DNA from: an uncultured Anaerotruncus sp.
Lineage (GTDB): Bacteria; Bacillota; Clostridia; Oscillospirales; Ruminococcaceae
Assembly (NCBI GenBank): GCA_910586875.1
Contig: CAJUJI010000160.1
Coordinates: forward strand, 1-6,093
Direction: 5' to 3'
DNA: 6,093 nucleotides
The position numbers were made by a program, and so were the translations under genes. The notes under the pieces are model-generated. The model ran no database searches. It had not been told where the DNA came from and worked only from the letters and a program-made list of their open reading frames with translations. Every line of letters starts with the position of its first letter. Position 1 is the first letter of the stretch. Shown one piece after another: positions 5,011 to 6,093 of this stretch.

Positions 5011-6093
5011 ATGCTTAGTAAACGCGACCAAAAATTAGTACAAACCAAACTACAGGACGAGATGGCCCGCAAAGGCTTTGACGCGCTGATTCTCACCTCC
5101 TCTGATGCTATCTATTATGCAACCGGTTATGCTAGCTCGTTCCTTTACACCACCAATCAGACTGGTTATTGTATGGCATTGGTTCCCGCCAGCGGCGAGT
5201 GTTCGGTTATTATGATGGAGATGGAACGTCAGACTGCCTATGCACAGCTCAAGGACGTAAAAATTTTAACCTACCCCACCTGGATTTATATTGATGATGA
5301 GGGAATGGATACCGGCGAAAAACCTGACCAGCCGGATCTGAATGCACCATTTGATATTCTGGCGGAGGTCATCCGCTCGGAAAACCCGAATGCAAAGGTT
5401 GGTATGGAATTCCAGTTCCTGCCACACAACAATTACGCCCATGCTAAGCAGGTATTTGGCGACAATCTGCTGGACTGCACCGAGATTATGCGTCGGGTAC
5501 GCTCGATCAAAACCCCATGGGAAATTGATATCCTGCGCCGCGCCGCTAAAAGCTCTGAGCGCGCCATGTTAGAAACCGCCGGCTATATTCAGCCTGGCTG
5601 GACCCAGAAGATGGTATTTGACGCATTCCGGGAAGCGTGCTTCCGCCAGGATCCAGAGGTGGATTCTTATGTTCTGGTGCCATCTATCGGCAAACGTTAT
5701 TCCTCTATGGAGCTGCCTTTGGAGGACGTTGTTCTGGAAGAAGGCGACATTGTGCGTTTGGACTGTGGTCCGTGTATCCACAAATACAATTCTGACCTCT
5801 GCCGCACCTTTGTGCTGGGCGAGCCCCGCCCTGGCCAGGCGGAGCTGTATGCCAAGCTGAAAGCTGGCCACGATTATGAGATCACCCTGCTTGGACCTGG
5901 CGTAAAGATGAGCGAAGTATTTCATAAGGTGCTGGATTTCCAGCACAAAAATGGCCTGGAAAAATATAACCGCGGGCATTTTGGTCATTCCATCGGCTGC
6001 CAGAAGTTCTCGGAAGAATATCCGTTTATCTCCCCGACCAGCGACGCTGTATTTGAGCCTGGTATGGTATTTTGTATTGAAATGCCATATTAC
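5011..6093 (+). CDS. M24-family metalloenzyme (creatinase/prolidase fold), 3' end cut by the window
   Basis: 361 codons are present and the reading frame is still open at the window end; the family is usually about 360-400 residues, so little is missing. There is no signal peptide, so it should be cytoplasmic. Residues 1 to about 155 form the creatinase-type N-terminal domain (GFDALILTSSDAIYYATGY), RSIKTPWEIDILRRAA (164-179) is the linker helix, and the pita-bread catalytic domain follows. Metal ligands are Asp251 (LDCG), Asp262 (SDLCRT), His326 (GHSIG) and Glu357 (CIEMPYY); the fifth, a Glu, should lie just beyond the end. The spacings resemble those of Pyrococcus prolidase. Glu234 and Phe333 occupy places where prolidases have histidines, so Xaa-Pro cleavage is doubtful. 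Position 60 nt after livM suggests it processes the imported compound. Alternatives are Xaa-Pro peptidase, creatinase-like or ectoine-hydrolase-like amidohydrolase. Confidence 0.88.
   Translation, partial: MLSKRDQKLVQTKLQDEMARKGFDALILTSSDAIYYATGYASSFLYTTNQTGYCMALVPASGECSVIMMEMERQTAYAQLKDVKILTYPTWIYIDDEGMDTGEKPDQPDLNAPFDILAEVIRSENPNAKVGMEFQFLPHNNYAHAKQVFGDNLLDCTEIMRRVRSIKTPWEIDILRRAAKSSERAMLETAGYIQPGWTQKMVFDAFREACFRQDPEVDSYVLVPSIGKRYSSMELPLEDVVLEEGDIVRLDCGPCIHKYNSDLCRTFVLGEPRPGQAELYAKLKAGHDYEITLLGPGVKMSEVFHKVLDFQHKNGLEKYNRGHFGHSIGCQKFSEEYPFISPTSDAVFEPGMVFCIEMPYY

Noticed and set aside
1..6093. Mobile elements, CRISPR arrays, tRNA or rRNA genes, toxin-antitoxin or phage-defence genes
   Set aside because: No transposase, spaced direct repeats, structural RNA or defence-type coding region was seen; the window is almost fully occupied by the transport operon.

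Overview
The window carries one strand-uniform operon: a complete branched-chain amino acid type (LIV/HAAT) ABC importer followed by the first 361 codons of an M24-family (creatinase/prolidase fold) metalloenzyme. The likely source is a Gram-positive anaerobe of the Clostridia, perhaps a gut Oscillospiraceae-like bacterium. The reasons are strong GGAGG-type ribosome binding sites before most genes, a substrate-binding protein made as a lipoprotein rather than a free periplasmic protein, mixed codon usage at intermediate GC by eye, and an AT-rich promoter region. The assignment to Clostridia is an inference and is not proven by any marker gene.

Layout: 1-192 is an AT-rich upstream region without a convincing gene. 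It holds an exact consensus SigA/sigma70 promoter (TTGACA, 17 bp, TATAAT), a 10-bp palindrome at the expected transcription start, and a small leader hairpin. Next come livG (193-951) and livF (957-1664), the two ATPases; a LivK-type lipoprotein substrate-binding protein (1741-2883); a 114-bp gap with a perfect 11-bp hairpin; livH (2998-3870) and livM (3889-4950), the two permeases; and the M24 gene (5011 to the window end, cut off). No intrinsic terminator is visible anywhere, so the six genes are probably one transcript that continues past 6093.

How the genes work together: the lipoprotein captures a small amino-acid-like ligand outside the membrane, LivH and LivM form the channel, and LivG and LivF power it. 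The M24 enzyme, which has no export signal, would act on the imported compound in the cytoplasm. Two details make a routine leucine/isoleucine/valine role less certain. By recalled alignment, the binding protein lacks the glutamate that holds the ligand amino group in E. coli LIVBP. The M24 enzyme keeps its visible metal ligands but lacks two histidines normally used by prolidases and aminopeptidase P. The transported compound may therefore be a modified amino acid or peptide-like molecule; this is a hypothesis. Apart from that, the window is ordinary transport-operon sequence.
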